From Linderina pennispora (Eukaryota > Kickxellomycota > Kickxellomycetes > Kickxellales > Kickxellaceae): a stretch of 64,000 nt of DNA. Made by a program: the position numbers and the translations under genes. The stretch's first letter is position 1; each line of letters begins with the position of its first letter. The stretch is taken from positions 434,001-498,000 of the forward strand of contig NW_024468257.1 in assembly GCF_002104995.1 (NCBI RefSeq). The letters run 5' to 3'. Shown here piece after piece: positions 54,602 to 64,000 of this stretch. The notes under the pieces are model-generated. The model was given only the letters and a program-made list of their open reading frames with translations, made no database searches and was not told the origin of the DNA.

Positions 54602-57600
54602 ATGGCCATTAAACAGCGACTGGGCAAAAAGAAGGCGGCTGCCGGCAGGGTGTCGAGCTCTGACGAGGCCGCAAGCAGCGCCATGCCTCCCTCTGACGAG
54701 AAGGCGTTGACGGGACGCACTCCTGATGGAACTGGTAAGTAGTATTTTCTGTCTCAGTACCCAGGTACATGGTACATGGTACAACGTGATACGTGGGAGC
54801 GTGGGGTGGGCGATGGTGCCACCGCATGCTGTATATACGCAATGCACACACATGACACGCCACCGGTGGACTGAATAAACAAGATTGTGTAGCGTTTGCG
54901 GTGCCCAAGACAAGCGACATGCTGCAATCGCTGTTCAACCCGTTCACGCCCAAGACGACGTTTGACCTGTTCACGCTGCTGATCCTGAGCACGCACCTGC
55001 TGGTGTTTGTTGCGTTCCCGCTGGCAGCTAAGCGCAGGATCCTGGTGGCAGCGTTTGCATTCTGGCGGCTGTGTTATAATGGCGGCCTGGGGTGGATTCT
55101 GAACTGGCAGAGCAGCCGGCATGGGCTGGTGGCTCTGTTCAAGCGCAACGGGTGGTTGGACGCGAGCCGCGGCGGCAACATGTATGTCTGGCTCAAGGCG
55201 GAGCTGGAGGCCAAGATGGGTGCCGACTATTCGTTCGAGGTAAGGCAGGAGATTGTAGTTTTGTTATTTGGATTGTGTGGATTGCCCGGATGGCTGACTG
55301 ATCCACGGTTTTTGTTCTGGCTATCTAGAAAGTTCCCCTCGAGTTCAATGTCTGGCTGCTGTACCGGCAGCTGGTGGATCTGATTCTGCTGAACGACTTT
55401 ATGGCGTACTTTTTCCTGTGCGCATGCTACATTGGCTCGGCCAACGACTCAGAGACGTGGCAGACGGTCCTGCGTGTTGTGGGCGGACTGATTCTGCTGG
55501 CATTCAACCTGTGGGTGAAGGTCGATGCGCACCGGGTGGTCAAGGACTACGCATGGTACTGGGGCGACTTCTTCTTCCTAGTGGAGCAGTCGCTGACGTT
55601 CGACGGAGTGTTTGAGATGGCGCCGCACCCGATGTACTCGATCGGGTACGCCGGGTACTACGGCGGGTCGCTGATCACAGGCAGCTACACGATCTTCTAC
55701 GCGAGCCTGGCTGCGCACATGCTGCAGTTCCTGTTCCTGTCGTTTGTCGAGAACCCGCACATCGAGAAGACGTACGAGCGGGCGCCGCTGGCAATCCAGG
55801 TGCTGCAGAAGTCGCGGTCGCGCAAGGTGTCGCTGGACAGCGAGGGCAGCCCGGTGGCCACGGCACTTACAGTGGATGCCCAGCGGTCGATCCGCGAGCG
55901 GCCAGCGAGCCTGTGGCATCCCGAGCTGATCTTCTTTAAGAACTTGGATCTGTTCCGGGCGTCTGACATCCTGACGGTGCTGCTGCTGGCGTACTCGGTG
56001 GGCGTGCCACTGCTGTTCCTGTATCTGACTGGCTACACCAGCACGCTGTTGGTGTATTCGTCGCTGCAGTGCCTGTGGTGGATTCTGTTCCGCACACTGG
56101 TGCTGGGCGTGCTGCTGCGCAAGCAGAGTGCCGACCAGTTCATCACGCGGTGGTTCATCAAGCACGGCGGCAACAGCGAGGAGGCGTTCTCGAGCTGGCG
56201 CGCAGTGTATAACTCGGCGACTATTATGATTTACGGGTCGTTTGCGCTAGTGGCAGTGGCCGGCTACCACTGGGGCGATGCTGACTACAGCGACCTGGTG
56301 CTGTTCCACACGCTGGGCCTGCTGCTGATTGCCTTCCATGTGTGGAGCTCGCGGTCCGTGTACGACACGCTGGGCGACTTTGGGTGGTTCTACGGTGACT
56401 TTTTCGCGCGCAGCCCGGCGGTGGTCTCGCTGGCGCCGGCTGACATCAAGCTGTACTACACGGGCATCTACCGCTACCTGAACAACCCCGAGAAGGTCAT
56501 CGGCCAGGCGGCATTCTACGGATTGGCGCTGATTTCGCGCAGCTGGACGGTGTTCGCTTTGGCGCTGTTTTTCCAGTGCGGGACCTTTTTGTTCGGTGCC
56601 TACGTCGAGACCCCGCACATGGAGAAGGTCTATGGCACGCAAATCCACCGCGACTCTGGTATTGTGCGCACCGTCAAGAAGGCTGTCAACAAGGGCATCG
56701 GCCAGCCGGTGTTTACTGATGACAAGCCCGTGCCAGCTGCCAGCGGCTCGGACGACGCCGGCTCAGGCAGCATTGCTGAGCTGCTGACCATGCGCCCAGT
56801 GAAGGAGATCCTGCAGGACACACGCGGGCTGCTGTCGACGACCACGGCGCGGCTGGCTGAGCGCGCGCTGCCCTCGGAGCTCTCGAAACTCGACCACCTG
56901 GACTCGTACAGCATCAAACTGCAGCCGGGCGCAGCCGGCAAGGCCAGCAAGGCATCGCGCAATGAGTACTATCTAGGCGAGCCGATCCGCATTGCGTGGA
57001 CAGCGCCGCGTAGCCATTCGCGCCGCGACTGGGTTGGCATCTATCCTGTCACCGCCAACTTCTCCAGCCAGATCACCACCGCCAGCTCGCGCGGCCGCTA
57101 CGTGTACATCCACCCGGACGAGAACCTGCTGGCTGAGAAGGTGCCCGGCGATAGCGTGTTTACCGGCCACGTACGCAGTACCATACGGCCGGCAAAGCGC
57201 AATGCTCCTACGGTTGAGGTTCTGCAGGGCGAGGCTGTGTTTAGCAGCGCGGCACTGCCGTTCCGCGTGGGTGCCTACGAAATGCGTCTGCATCACGGCG
57301 GCACTCATGCTGTTATTGCGCAGTCAAAGCCCTTTGAGATCACCGTGTGCGAGAGCTCCGAAATCACCTCTGTCTTTGAGCTTCAAGTCCCACCAGCCAC
57401 CAACGGCGATATCCCACCGCTTGCTGAGAACATTGATGAGCTCTCGCTGGCGCTGATGACGATTGTGAACAAGACCTTGGCTGTGACCGACTCGCGGCCC
57501 GAGCCAAAGGACGGCGACGTGGTGGTTAGGACCGAGATTGTCGAGCCGCTGGTGTCGGTGCTCGACCCGTTTGCTGTTGACCGTGTGCTGGACGAGCGCC

Positions 57601-57770
57601 AGGCAAAGCGCCTGGGGTATGCGATCAAGGAGTACTTTGGCGTTGAGTTCTCGCCGGATGTGCTGATACATGCCGCCAAGCATGAGGCCACTGTGCAGGA
57701 TGTCGCCAGGCGTATTGTCGAGGCTCGCCGTGCACTGTCCGAGTACTCATCGCTTAACTTTAAGGTTTAG
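54602..57770 (+). CDS. CHO2: Phosphatidylethanolamine N-methyltransferase
   Basis: 973 residues from exons 54602-54734, 54893-55239 and 55329-57770 (introns of 158 and 89 bases, GTAAGT...TGTAG and GTAAGG...TCTAG). Adds the first methyl group to phosphatidylethanolamine, using S-adenosylmethionine, in the ER. N-terminal basic segment, then VPKTSDMLQSLFNPFTPK and two methyltransferase repeats rich in membrane helices, each with the D-W/F-G-W/Y-FYGDFF-like motif (YAWYWGDFFFLVEQSLTFDG; FGWFYGDFFAR) and HPMYSIGYAGYYG. The C-terminal 280 residues are soluble (YLGEPIRIAWTAP ... RRDWVGIYPV). Length and order match fungal Cho2. Confidence 0.95.
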
Positions 57771-58369
57771 ATGGGCCTTTTATTATGGCAGAATAAACGG
57801 CAGCTATCCGCTTTGGTCGATGCAGTTGCCTTTTGATCTAGTCTATTACGCATAAGGACCGAAAATGTTTTTATCCGTTGGTTAACAGAGATGATGTGGT
57901 TGAATAACAATATGTATCGCTGCTAAATGGCGATTGCATGTAGACCAAACTCCAATGATCAACATTAACCTTAGCTACTTTTTCGTACGTGAATACGGGA
58001 TGTATGACAGAATAATAGCTTGAGGGTTGATGTTTAGGCACCCCTTGCCGATTCGTATGTCAAAATACACTATTCGAGATGGAAAATAGTGAATGTCCAG
58101 AGTAAGACCCATTTCCACTGGGCAACATGTTCTCGCTGCACGAAACATATCATACTAGGGCTACACCATTGCCATGTTGATGTGGCTAGAGTAGAAAATT
58201 GTATTTATGAGCCCAAAGCAAGCACCAATACATTCCGGTATGTGGATAGCCACTATGCTGCATACCTCAGTCAGTGCGCATGACCCAAGATAGTGAAGTC
58301 AATTATTAGCATTGAGGAAAAATTATGAGAAATGAAAAAAGAAAAATCGACAAAAGGTGGCTATTTAAC
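57771..58369. other. Convergent 3' region, CHO2 and X325-like gene
   Basis: 599 A/T-rich bases between two gene ends, with an AATAAA just after the CHO2 stop (near 57790). Nothing else seen. Confidence 0.6.
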
Positions 58370-58975
58370 TTAGAAAGCAGCGGCAAGCAGCATGGCGACT
58401 GCCGAGCCAAGGGCAATCTTGAGAGTGCTAGCTGAGCCAGTGCTGGATTTCGCCGGGGCTGCCGTCGACTTGTCCAAGCCGCTCTCCGCACCGCCCTCAC
58501 TCGAAGATTCGGCTGCAGACGACGCACTGGCGGAGTCAGCGACCGACACATCGAAGCAGACGTAGAACTTTTCGTTGTTGCCATCGTCCGTGCAGTTGTA
58601 GACGGCCTGGACGACGATGTTCTGGCCGGCCTTGAGGTTGTGCTGAGCAAAGTCAATGGTGGTGTTGTAGATTCCGGGCTGGGGGACCTGGACATCCAGG
58701 AGGTGCGTGGCCTTGGTGTCGTTGGTGACGGTGAGGTCGGTGAAGTAGCTGAAGATGAGATTGCCGCTTCCGTGACCGGGCTTGAGCGAGAAGAGCGTTT
58801 TGGAGCCGACAGCAGCGGTTGTGACGTTCTTGGTGAGCGTGTTGCCGCCGCCGCACGGGGCAAGCAGCTCGTCGGCAACGACGCCTGAGCGCGGCTTAGG
58901 AGCAATGACGCCCATGTGGGCAAACGCGCCCTGGGCAATGGCGGCGGCAGCGACGAGACCGGTGAAGAACTTCAT
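58370..58975 (-). CDS. X325/Bim1-like copper-binding, GPI-anchored surface protein
   Basis: 201 residues. The signal peptide MKFFTGLVAAAAIAQGAFA is cut before His20, so the mature protein begins with histidine, as needed for the copper brace of LPMO-like X325 proteins. It is followed by the family pattern P-x-PRSG ... PCGGG, a beta-sandwich with HGSGNLIFSYF, and two further cysteines (NCTDDG, FYVCFDV). A Ser/Ala-rich linker and a hydrophobic C-terminal tail fit a GPI anchor. Family knowledge: fungal X325 proteins bind copper but do not cut polysaccharide; Bim1 helps copper uptake. The ATG at 58975 is chosen for the signal peptide; a TATA box lies 93 bases upstream. Confidence 0.85.
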   Translation of the reverse strand: MKFFTGLVAAAAIAQGAFAHMGVIAPKPRSGVVADELLAPCGGGNTLTKNVTTAAVGSKTLFSLKPGHGSGNLIFSYFTDLTVTNDTKATHLLDVQVPQPGIYNTTIDFAQHNLKAGQNIVVQAVYNCTDDGNNEKFYVCFDVSVADSASASSAAESSSEGGAESGLDKSTAAPAKSSTGSASTLKIALGSAVAMLLAAAF

Positions 58976-60185
58976 TGCAAATGTGCACGAATCGGGCGTG
59001 TTTTGTGGGCGAAAGGAGGGTGGAGTATAGGAGGAAATGAAGAGGGCGAGGAAGCGCTTAGAGACCCTTTTATAGCATTCTTGCTGGCAGGCATCACGGC
59101 CATGGAACGTGGAGTGGGCGGGCGCTGGAATGAAAGTGGCCAATGGCATTGCTTATGTCGTTTGGAAAAACGATATGGCCATCCACAATTCTTCCTCACA
59201 CCGCCCGCTCAGCCAAAAGGGGCAGAAATTGTTGATCTGTTGGCTGCAAATCCTGCTTTGTCCTTGCCGCTAGCTGTAGATAGTTGACGTGCACCCGACA
59301 TCCCCGTCGGATGGGGGCTTCTGTGCTAGTGCTGCCAGTAAGATAGCAACAGCAGCGCTTTTTATGACCGAGCGATGCCGGGAGACAACATTTTCATCAT
59401 GTATGCCGTAAACCCCGGGACATATCCTCTCCAAGAGTTAGCCATGCAACTCTAGGACATCCCCCTTTATCAAGGCAGAGGGAACGCAGAAGCTCCATGG
59501 CTGGGGACAGGATAAGAAAAGCTATTGCCTCTAAAGGCAGGGCTAAAGGCTCCTGTCCCTCTTACCACACGCCATACCTAATGGGCCGAGCCAATAGGAG
59601 CACGCAGAGCATTCGTTCTGGAGGGGCAGCTTGTTATGTATGGTAGCCATGCACGCGTGGCGGACGGCCTGCGAGTTGCATACAGCCCTTCCATAGATAC
59701 TCTATGAACGGTCGGTTCATTTTCTTTTGTTTGCTGATGGCTGCCAATCGATGCCCAAACAAGCACCGGTGTCGTGTTCGTGGAATACACCGAGGGGTGT
59801 ATTGGGAAGCGAGGATTGGCCAAATGGCGCTTCAATGGGTCTGCCGGAGGGTCGAACGGGCCTTATATGGCCAGACCGTTCGTGAAACCACGCAAACATG
59901 CGCCTGGCTGCATTGAATGTGGGCCAGATATGAATTGAAGCACAGAGCTTCCCAGCGTCTGGGTTGCGGCAGCGGCAGATAAGCTCACCAGCAGCCTGGC
60001 TACAAGCGCATGTGGAGAGCCCCTGATCACTAATCAGATATCGCTGCTGTGATCACATCAGGCTTGGTTGAAATAGGGCCACAGGCGCTACACTATTGCA
60101 CCTGGGCATAAATGTTTACACTTTTGTCTCCTGCCTTTAGCGTCAGTTAGGCTTTTTATTATTACCACACCTTCACAACACAACG
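58976..60185. promoter_or_regulatory. Divergent upstream region, X325-like gene and MLC1
   Basis: 1.2 kb between diverging genes. It contains the minus-strand TATA box at 59068-59074. The small frames at 59.5-59.9 kb on both strands have no protein character. Confidence 0.5.
59068..59074 (-). promoter_or_regulatory. TATA box of the X325-like gene
   Basis: TATAAAA on the minus strand within CTATAAAAGGG, 93 bases before the ATG at 58975. Confidence 0.6.
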
Positions 60186-60747
60186 ATGAGCCAGGTGAGT
60201 GCGGCAATCGAGCATACTGCTGCTGAATGGGCAGCTGCTCATCTGCAATTCCGGCCAGCTGCAGCTAAAGCATGTTTGAAAAGAGTAGAAGCCCACAGCA
60301 GAGCAACTTAGCGAGTTCAAGGAGGCATTCGGACTGTTCGACCGGACGGGCGAGGGCAAGGTGCCATTGTCCTCCCTGGGCACACTTCTGCGCGCGCTGG
60401 GCCAGAACCCAACAGAGGCGGATGTGCACGACATCACCGGCGACGTGGACCCGTCCGACGAGACCAAGGGCGTGGCGTTCGACGAGTTTGTCGACATTGT
60501 GATGCGGCCAGGCGGCTTCAACTCGGCATCGAGCGAGGCGTCGTTCAACGAGTTTGTGCAGGCATTTCAGGTGTTTGACCGCGACGGCAACGGCTTCATT
60601 TCTGCGGGTGAGCTGCGGTATGTGCTGACGAGCCTGGGCGAGGCTCTGTCGGATGTCGAGGTCGACGAGCTGCTCAAGGGCGTGCCCATGGACAAGCACG
60701 GCAACATCAACTACGAGGAGTTTGTGCGCACCCTGATCGCGGCCTAA
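60186..60747 (+). CDS. MLC1: Myosin essential light chain (Mlc1/Cdc4 type)
   Basis: 155 residues: a three-codon first exon (60186-60194, MSQ), a 94-base intron (GTGAGT...GAGTAG), then 60289-60747. Calmodulin-like fold that binds IQ motifs of type II and V myosins and formins, needed for the cytokinetic ring. EF-hand 1 is degenerate (FDRTGEGKV), EF-hand 3 is canonical (DRDGNGFISAGE, loop 100-111) and EF-hand 4 is degenerate (MDKHGNINYEE). The sequence LRYVLTSLGEALSDVEVDEL with LLKGV is diagnostic for the Mlc1/Cdc4 group over calmodulin. The acceptor at 60288 is chosen because nearer AGs break the frame. Confidence 0.9.
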
Positions 60748-60856
60748 GACCAGCCCTGGCGGCCGGTAACTTTTCCTTTCTGATTTCTGCTCTAGCTTTC
60801 AAAATATAGCGACAAGTGGCGCATGTTCTATTTACTGGGCTTGGGACTGGAAACAC

Positions 60857-61726
60857 TTAAATACGGGGCTTGAGCAGGTGGCTCAGGTTCTTGCTGGTGG
60901 GCTGGATGTGGTCCGGCTTGGGCTCCTTCTTTTTCTTCGCCTCGTCCCACGTTGTGCCCATCCAGGCGCGGTTCCAGGCCTCGTTCAGCGCCCATTCCTC
61001 CTGCCCCTCGGTAGGATTGCTGTCGCCCCATGCCTTCTCGGGTCGGTGGTTCGGTGATCCCGATATCCCGCGCTCACCGTGCGGTACTACCCGGTGATCT
61101 GTCGACTCCATGTCCGTCGCATATGTGGTGCCGTTCAGGTAGGCAATTGGATCCGTGGTCTCAACTGTACCAGCTGCATGCGGGCCCTGCTGCCGCACCG
61201 GCGGTTTGTTAAGGCTGCGATCCTGGCCCACATGCGAGACACTCATGGTGGTTGGCTGGGTCTGCGACAGAAAGTCCAGCACACCAGCTCCGTCCATCTG
61301 CTGCGCCAGCTGGATCTGGTGCGACGGCTCCTCGCCATGCGGCGCCGATACTGTGTACTCGCTGCTCCACCTCTGGCCCTGGCTCTGGGCACTATTTGCT
61401 GCACGTGCCGCCTGCCGGAATGCTGCCGCCGCTGATGTGCTGCTGGAAGGATGTGTGTGCTCGTCTGTGGACCCGGAGCTCTGCAGGCGCTGGCTGCCCG
61501 CCATCCATTCGTGTCTGTGCGTGGACGACGATCCCTCACCCTGCTGCTTGGACTCGGCCACCAGCGAGTTCGGGTTCACCGAGGACTTGCCGAACGCTAT
61601 GTCGCTAGCCAGCTTTGTTGCTGACTCTGCAATGCGGCCCAAGGTGGAATTGTCCTTGGCTTTACCGTCTGGCTGGCTGGGCGCGGCCTGCTTGCCCTTG
61701 CTGTTCTGGCTTCCGGAGGACGACAT
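60857..61726 (-). CDS. Unrecognised disordered protein, 289 aa
   Basis: Single exon, 289 residues, low complexity: Ser, Gln, Gly, Ala and His-rich with little predicted fold. Short ordered-looking segments are GRIAESATKLASDIAFG (26-45, amphipathic helix), VLDFLSQTQP (about 150) and the C-terminal WALNEAWNRAWMGTTWDEA (about 245-263, Trp-rich), then KKKKEPKPDHIQPTSKN and a basic end. A Pex20/Pex21-like peroxisomal receptor was considered for the WxxxW pattern, but the N-terminal cysteine and other marks are missing. Convergent with MLC1, ends 109 bases apart. Function unknown. Confidence 0.65.
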   Translation of the reverse strand: MSSSGSQNSKGKQAAPSQPDGKAKDNSTLGRIAESATKLASDIAFGKSSVNPNSLVAESKQQGEGSSSTHRHEWMAGSQRLQSSGSTDEHTHPSSSTSAAAAFRQAARAANSAQSQGQRWSSEYTVSAPHGEEPSHQIQLAQQMDGAGVLDFLSQTQPTTMSVSHVGQDRSLNKPPVRQQGPHAAGTVETTDPIAYLNGTTYATDMESTDHRVVPHGERGISGSPNHRPEKAWGDSNPTEGQEEWALNEAWNRAWMGTTWDEAKKKKEPKPDHIQPTSKNLSHLLKPRI

Positions 61727-62607
61727 TATGTTTGTTTGTGAGCAGCGGAAAAATTGCAGAGCGACGAATTGGAAAAGTAGACACTAACTGTTTGAGCAGA
61801 AGAGGGAGAAAGCGCGTTTGGCGAGATAAACGAGGAGGCTTGTGGATAAGAATGCTGCGAGAGCGAGGCTGCTACCTAACTCTATTCACGTGGCAAGGTC
61901 GTGTATCTCGAAAAATAAAATAAAATTTCCGACCGCGCTGGCAAGATACGGTAGCGCGAGATAGCGATCCCTGTCCAGGCCTTGATTTCAGACTGTCCTC
62001 TGGCCGATAGCGAGGGTATTTAGGTTTGGGCCGGTTTGAATAGCCGGCGCAATGCCTGCAGCTAACCCGGTGCTGTAAGCTCCAGTGCGCATTTACCCAT
62101 GCATGCTGTATAGCGCCTACTTAGTGTCGGTGGGGCACCACCACCGCCCAATTCTGCAATAAAGACACGTATGCCTGAAGACGGATGTCTGGTCTGCCGA
62201 TGCATCCCCTCCACACCAGAGCCAGAGTTTGGGGCTGTCTCGGGCTTGATCCATGCTGCGCTTTGCAGCCCTTGGAGCCACTAAGCCGCATCCTGGTTCC
62301 TTGGCGTGCAGGCCACAATAAGAAGTGCGGGATCTGGGATGGCGGTGAGACGTGACCTCATGGGCATTGTGGACTTAGGTTGCCGATGCTGGTGCCCGCA
62401 CGAGCAGGAATTGCTGGCTGGCGGCATACAAATCGCCTCGCCCCGCTGCCTCCTTCTCCTCTCTTTTGTTTCCATGCTCACTTCTTCCCGAGTACTGCCT
62501 TCTTTGCCTCCCCTCCCCGATTTTTTCACTTCGTGTCTTCCTTCTGCATCTTTATTTTATCGCCTTCTTTTCACTCGACAGCAGCACTACCGACAAGGAT
62601 TAGTCTG
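61727..62607. promoter_or_regulatory. Divergent upstream region
   Basis: 881 bases between the disordered-protein gene and the phosphoesterase gene. The phosphoesterase side is a long pyrimidine-rich leader (62440-62600). No gene seen. Confidence 0.5.
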
Positions 62608-63921
62608 ATGAGACCATACTACCGCCGCTTCCTGCTACTTGTGATGTCCCAGATGCTTGCGCTCTGGATGCTGGTGACAGTCCTGCGCAGCCCCAGCATC
62701 CAGACGCTTCGGTCAATCGTGGGTGACTGGGTACTGGACAATGACCTGTATCCGTGCACGTTCCGCAAGCTCCCAATGGTGTTCGAGCATGGCGACCACC
62801 ACTACTTTGTTGTTTGGGAGACAACCTGTCCGTCAGGTGACCCGATGGTTGAGTGGTGGACAAAAGCGTCCCACGGCCACGCCTTCATTGAGCCCTGGTA
62901 TAGACGCATTGACGCTAATCATCACAGATATACCGCCATTTTTGGCCCAGCCGGCAATGCCTCAGATGTGTTCTACAAGATCAACAATTACCGCCAGAGC
63001 ACGCAGCAGTACAGAATCCATAGGCGGACAAAGCACAGCCTGCATCGCGTCCTGGTGATGGCAGACAACCAGAACGGCCCGTCAAATTTCCGTCGTGTGC
63101 TGGCCAGGGTCCGCAAATTCTACGGCAGCAACATCCCAGACACAATTTTGCATGTCGGTGACAGCGTCCAGACTGCACGCAAATTGAATGATTGGCAGAA
63201 GCAGCTTTTCTCGCCCATGGAGGATTTCGGCGGTCTGCAGCACAATGTGCCGACAATATTTGTGCCAGGCAACCACGACCATGACAAGAGCCGCAAGCCA
63301 AACAACAACAACCTGTACACAGACATGTACCACAGACTGCTCGAATCTGAAGATCTGGGCAAATCATCAGTGGTCGATGGCGAATACCATAGGTTCTACC
63401 ACAGCGTGAGCGTAGGCACAGCACGCATCATCGTGCTGGATGCAGAGTGTCCGTCGACAGAACAGAGCGAGTTTCTGGAGAGTGAGCTGCAATCAGCAGC
63501 ATTCCAGGATGCTGAATTCAAGATCGTTGCGATCCACATCCCGCCTTATATTGAGTTCTGGGACCCTTTTACGTGGAACGACAAGGGTGAGAAGCACTGG
63601 GGTGAGCACATCCGGATTGAATATGACCCGCTATTCCGCAAGCATGGCGTGGATCTGGTCATCTCTGGTCACCAGCACAACTACCAGAGGTCAACTATAC
63701 ACCGCGGGCCAGGCTATGGGAAAAACGACACGATCACATATGCCATTGTTGGTGGAGCCGGCGGCAGTCTAGACCTGCGACGGGTCGAGAACTATCATAT
63801 GTACAATGTTACATACCTTGACCACCACTTTGTCAGTCTAGATATCGAGGACAAGCGCCTGCACTGGGTTGCCCACAACATTGCTGGCCAGACAGTCGAC
63901 GAGTTTGTCCTCCAGCACTAG
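62608..63921 (+). CDS. Membrane-anchored calcineurin-like metallophosphoesterase
   Basis: 437 residues. An N-terminal signal anchor (residues 8-26, LLLVMSQMLALWMLVTVL) then a lumenal or secreted catalytic domain. Metal-site motifs in order: MADNQNG (first Asp), LHVGDS, PGNHDHD, AIHIPPY and SGHQHNYQRS, followed by VGGAGG, as in purple acid phosphatase-like enzymes. The region before (about 60-150) is a beta-sandwich-like N-terminal domain. The ATG at 62608 is chosen because the in-frame sequence upstream is leader. Substrate unknown; likely a Golgi, vacuolar or cell-surface phosphatase. Confidence 0.88.
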   Translation: MRPYYRRFLLLVMSQMLALWMLVTVLRSPSIQTLRSIVGDWVLDNDLYPCTFRKLPMVFEHGDHHYFVVWETTCPSGDPMVEWWTKASHGHAFIEPWYRRIDANHHRYTAIFGPAGNASDVFYKINNYRQSTQQYRIHRRTKHSLHRVLVMADNQNGPSNFRRVLARVRKFYGSNIPDTILHVGDSVQTARKLNDWQKQLFSPMEDFGGLQHNVPTIFVPGNHDHDKSRKPNNNNLYTDMYHRLLESEDLGKSSVVDGEYHRFYHSVSVGTARIIVLDAECPSTEQSEFLESELQSAAFQDAEFKIVAIHIPPYIEFWDPFTWNDKGEKHWGEHIRIEYDPLFRKHGVDLVISGHQHNYQRSTIHRGPGYGKNDTITYAIVGGAGGSLDLRRVENYHMYNVTYLDHHFVSLDIEDKRLHWVAHNIAGQTVDEFVLQH

Positions 63922-63968
63922 CAGCCTTTTAAATAGCTCTAAATTGTATATTCTTGTGTTATTGGCGA

Positions 63969-63982
63969 TGTGTGTGTGTGTG
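63969..63982. repeat. (TG)7 microsatellite
   Basis: Fourteen bases of TG repeat in the 3' region of the phosphoesterase gene. Confidence 0.8.
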
Positions 63983-64000
63983 ACAGCAATGAGTGGCAGG

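Overview
The window is nuclear DNA of a fungus. The genes have short spliceosomal introns (GTANGT or GTGAGT donors, CTAAY-like branch sites, TAG/CAG acceptors). Fungus-type genes are present: a Chs5 exomer subunit, Los1/exportin-t, Cho2, Tsc13, and an X325/Bim1-like copper protein. A CSL (CBF1/Su(H)/Lag1) factor, which is missing from budding yeast, together with compact GC-rich genes, points to an early-diverging lineage. My best guess is Kickxellomycotina (Coemansia/Linderina-like), which is an inference that needs a database search.

Layout. 1-2876: two tandem cytochrome P450s, the first cut by the window edge. 2914-7457: FRG1 (-), queuosine salvage enzyme QNG1 (+) and a four-exon sugar transporter (-). 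8927-10066: TSR4/PDCD2-like ribosome-assembly chaperone. 12769-22663: CSL factor (+), IPI3 (+), CHS5 (+) and a very large homeodomain factor (-). The coding frame of this four-gene block is broken many times between 13.99 and about 18.3 kb, and again at 19.2-20.8 kb in the homeodomain gene. Every break I could place is an apparent +1 (one extra base). 22664-31289: an 8.6 kb gene-free stretch upstream of the homeodomain gene. 31290-39898: a SANT plus U-box-like protein (-), V-ATPase c'' VMA16 (-), two divergent HMG-box genes, and an F-box/EF-hand protein. 39967-44569: a six-BRCT TopBP1/Dpb11/Rad4-type protein (-) with a second patch of +1 breaks. 46081-48939: a 65-aa single zinc-finger protein, ribosomal protein eS17 (-) and TSC13 (+). 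49604-57770: LOS1, an unrecognised 178-aa protein and CHO2. 58370-63921: an X325/Bim1-like GPI protein (-), myosin essential light chain (+), an unrecognised disordered protein (-) and a membrane-anchored metallophosphoesterase (+).

Most genes are housekeeping and neighbouring genes do not form a pathway. Related functions recur: ribosome assembly (TSR4, IPI3, eS17), lipid synthesis in the ER (TSC13, CHO2), tRNA biology (QNG1, LOS1), and transcription or chromatin (CSL, homeodomain, SANT, two HMG-box genes). The transcription-factor genes carry the largest gene-free flanks.

The strongest anomaly is the run of one-direction frame breaks. Insertion-type consensus error in a poorly covered assembly patch is the simplest explanation, but the pattern deserves a direct check. 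I found no convincing new mobile, defence or RNA system.
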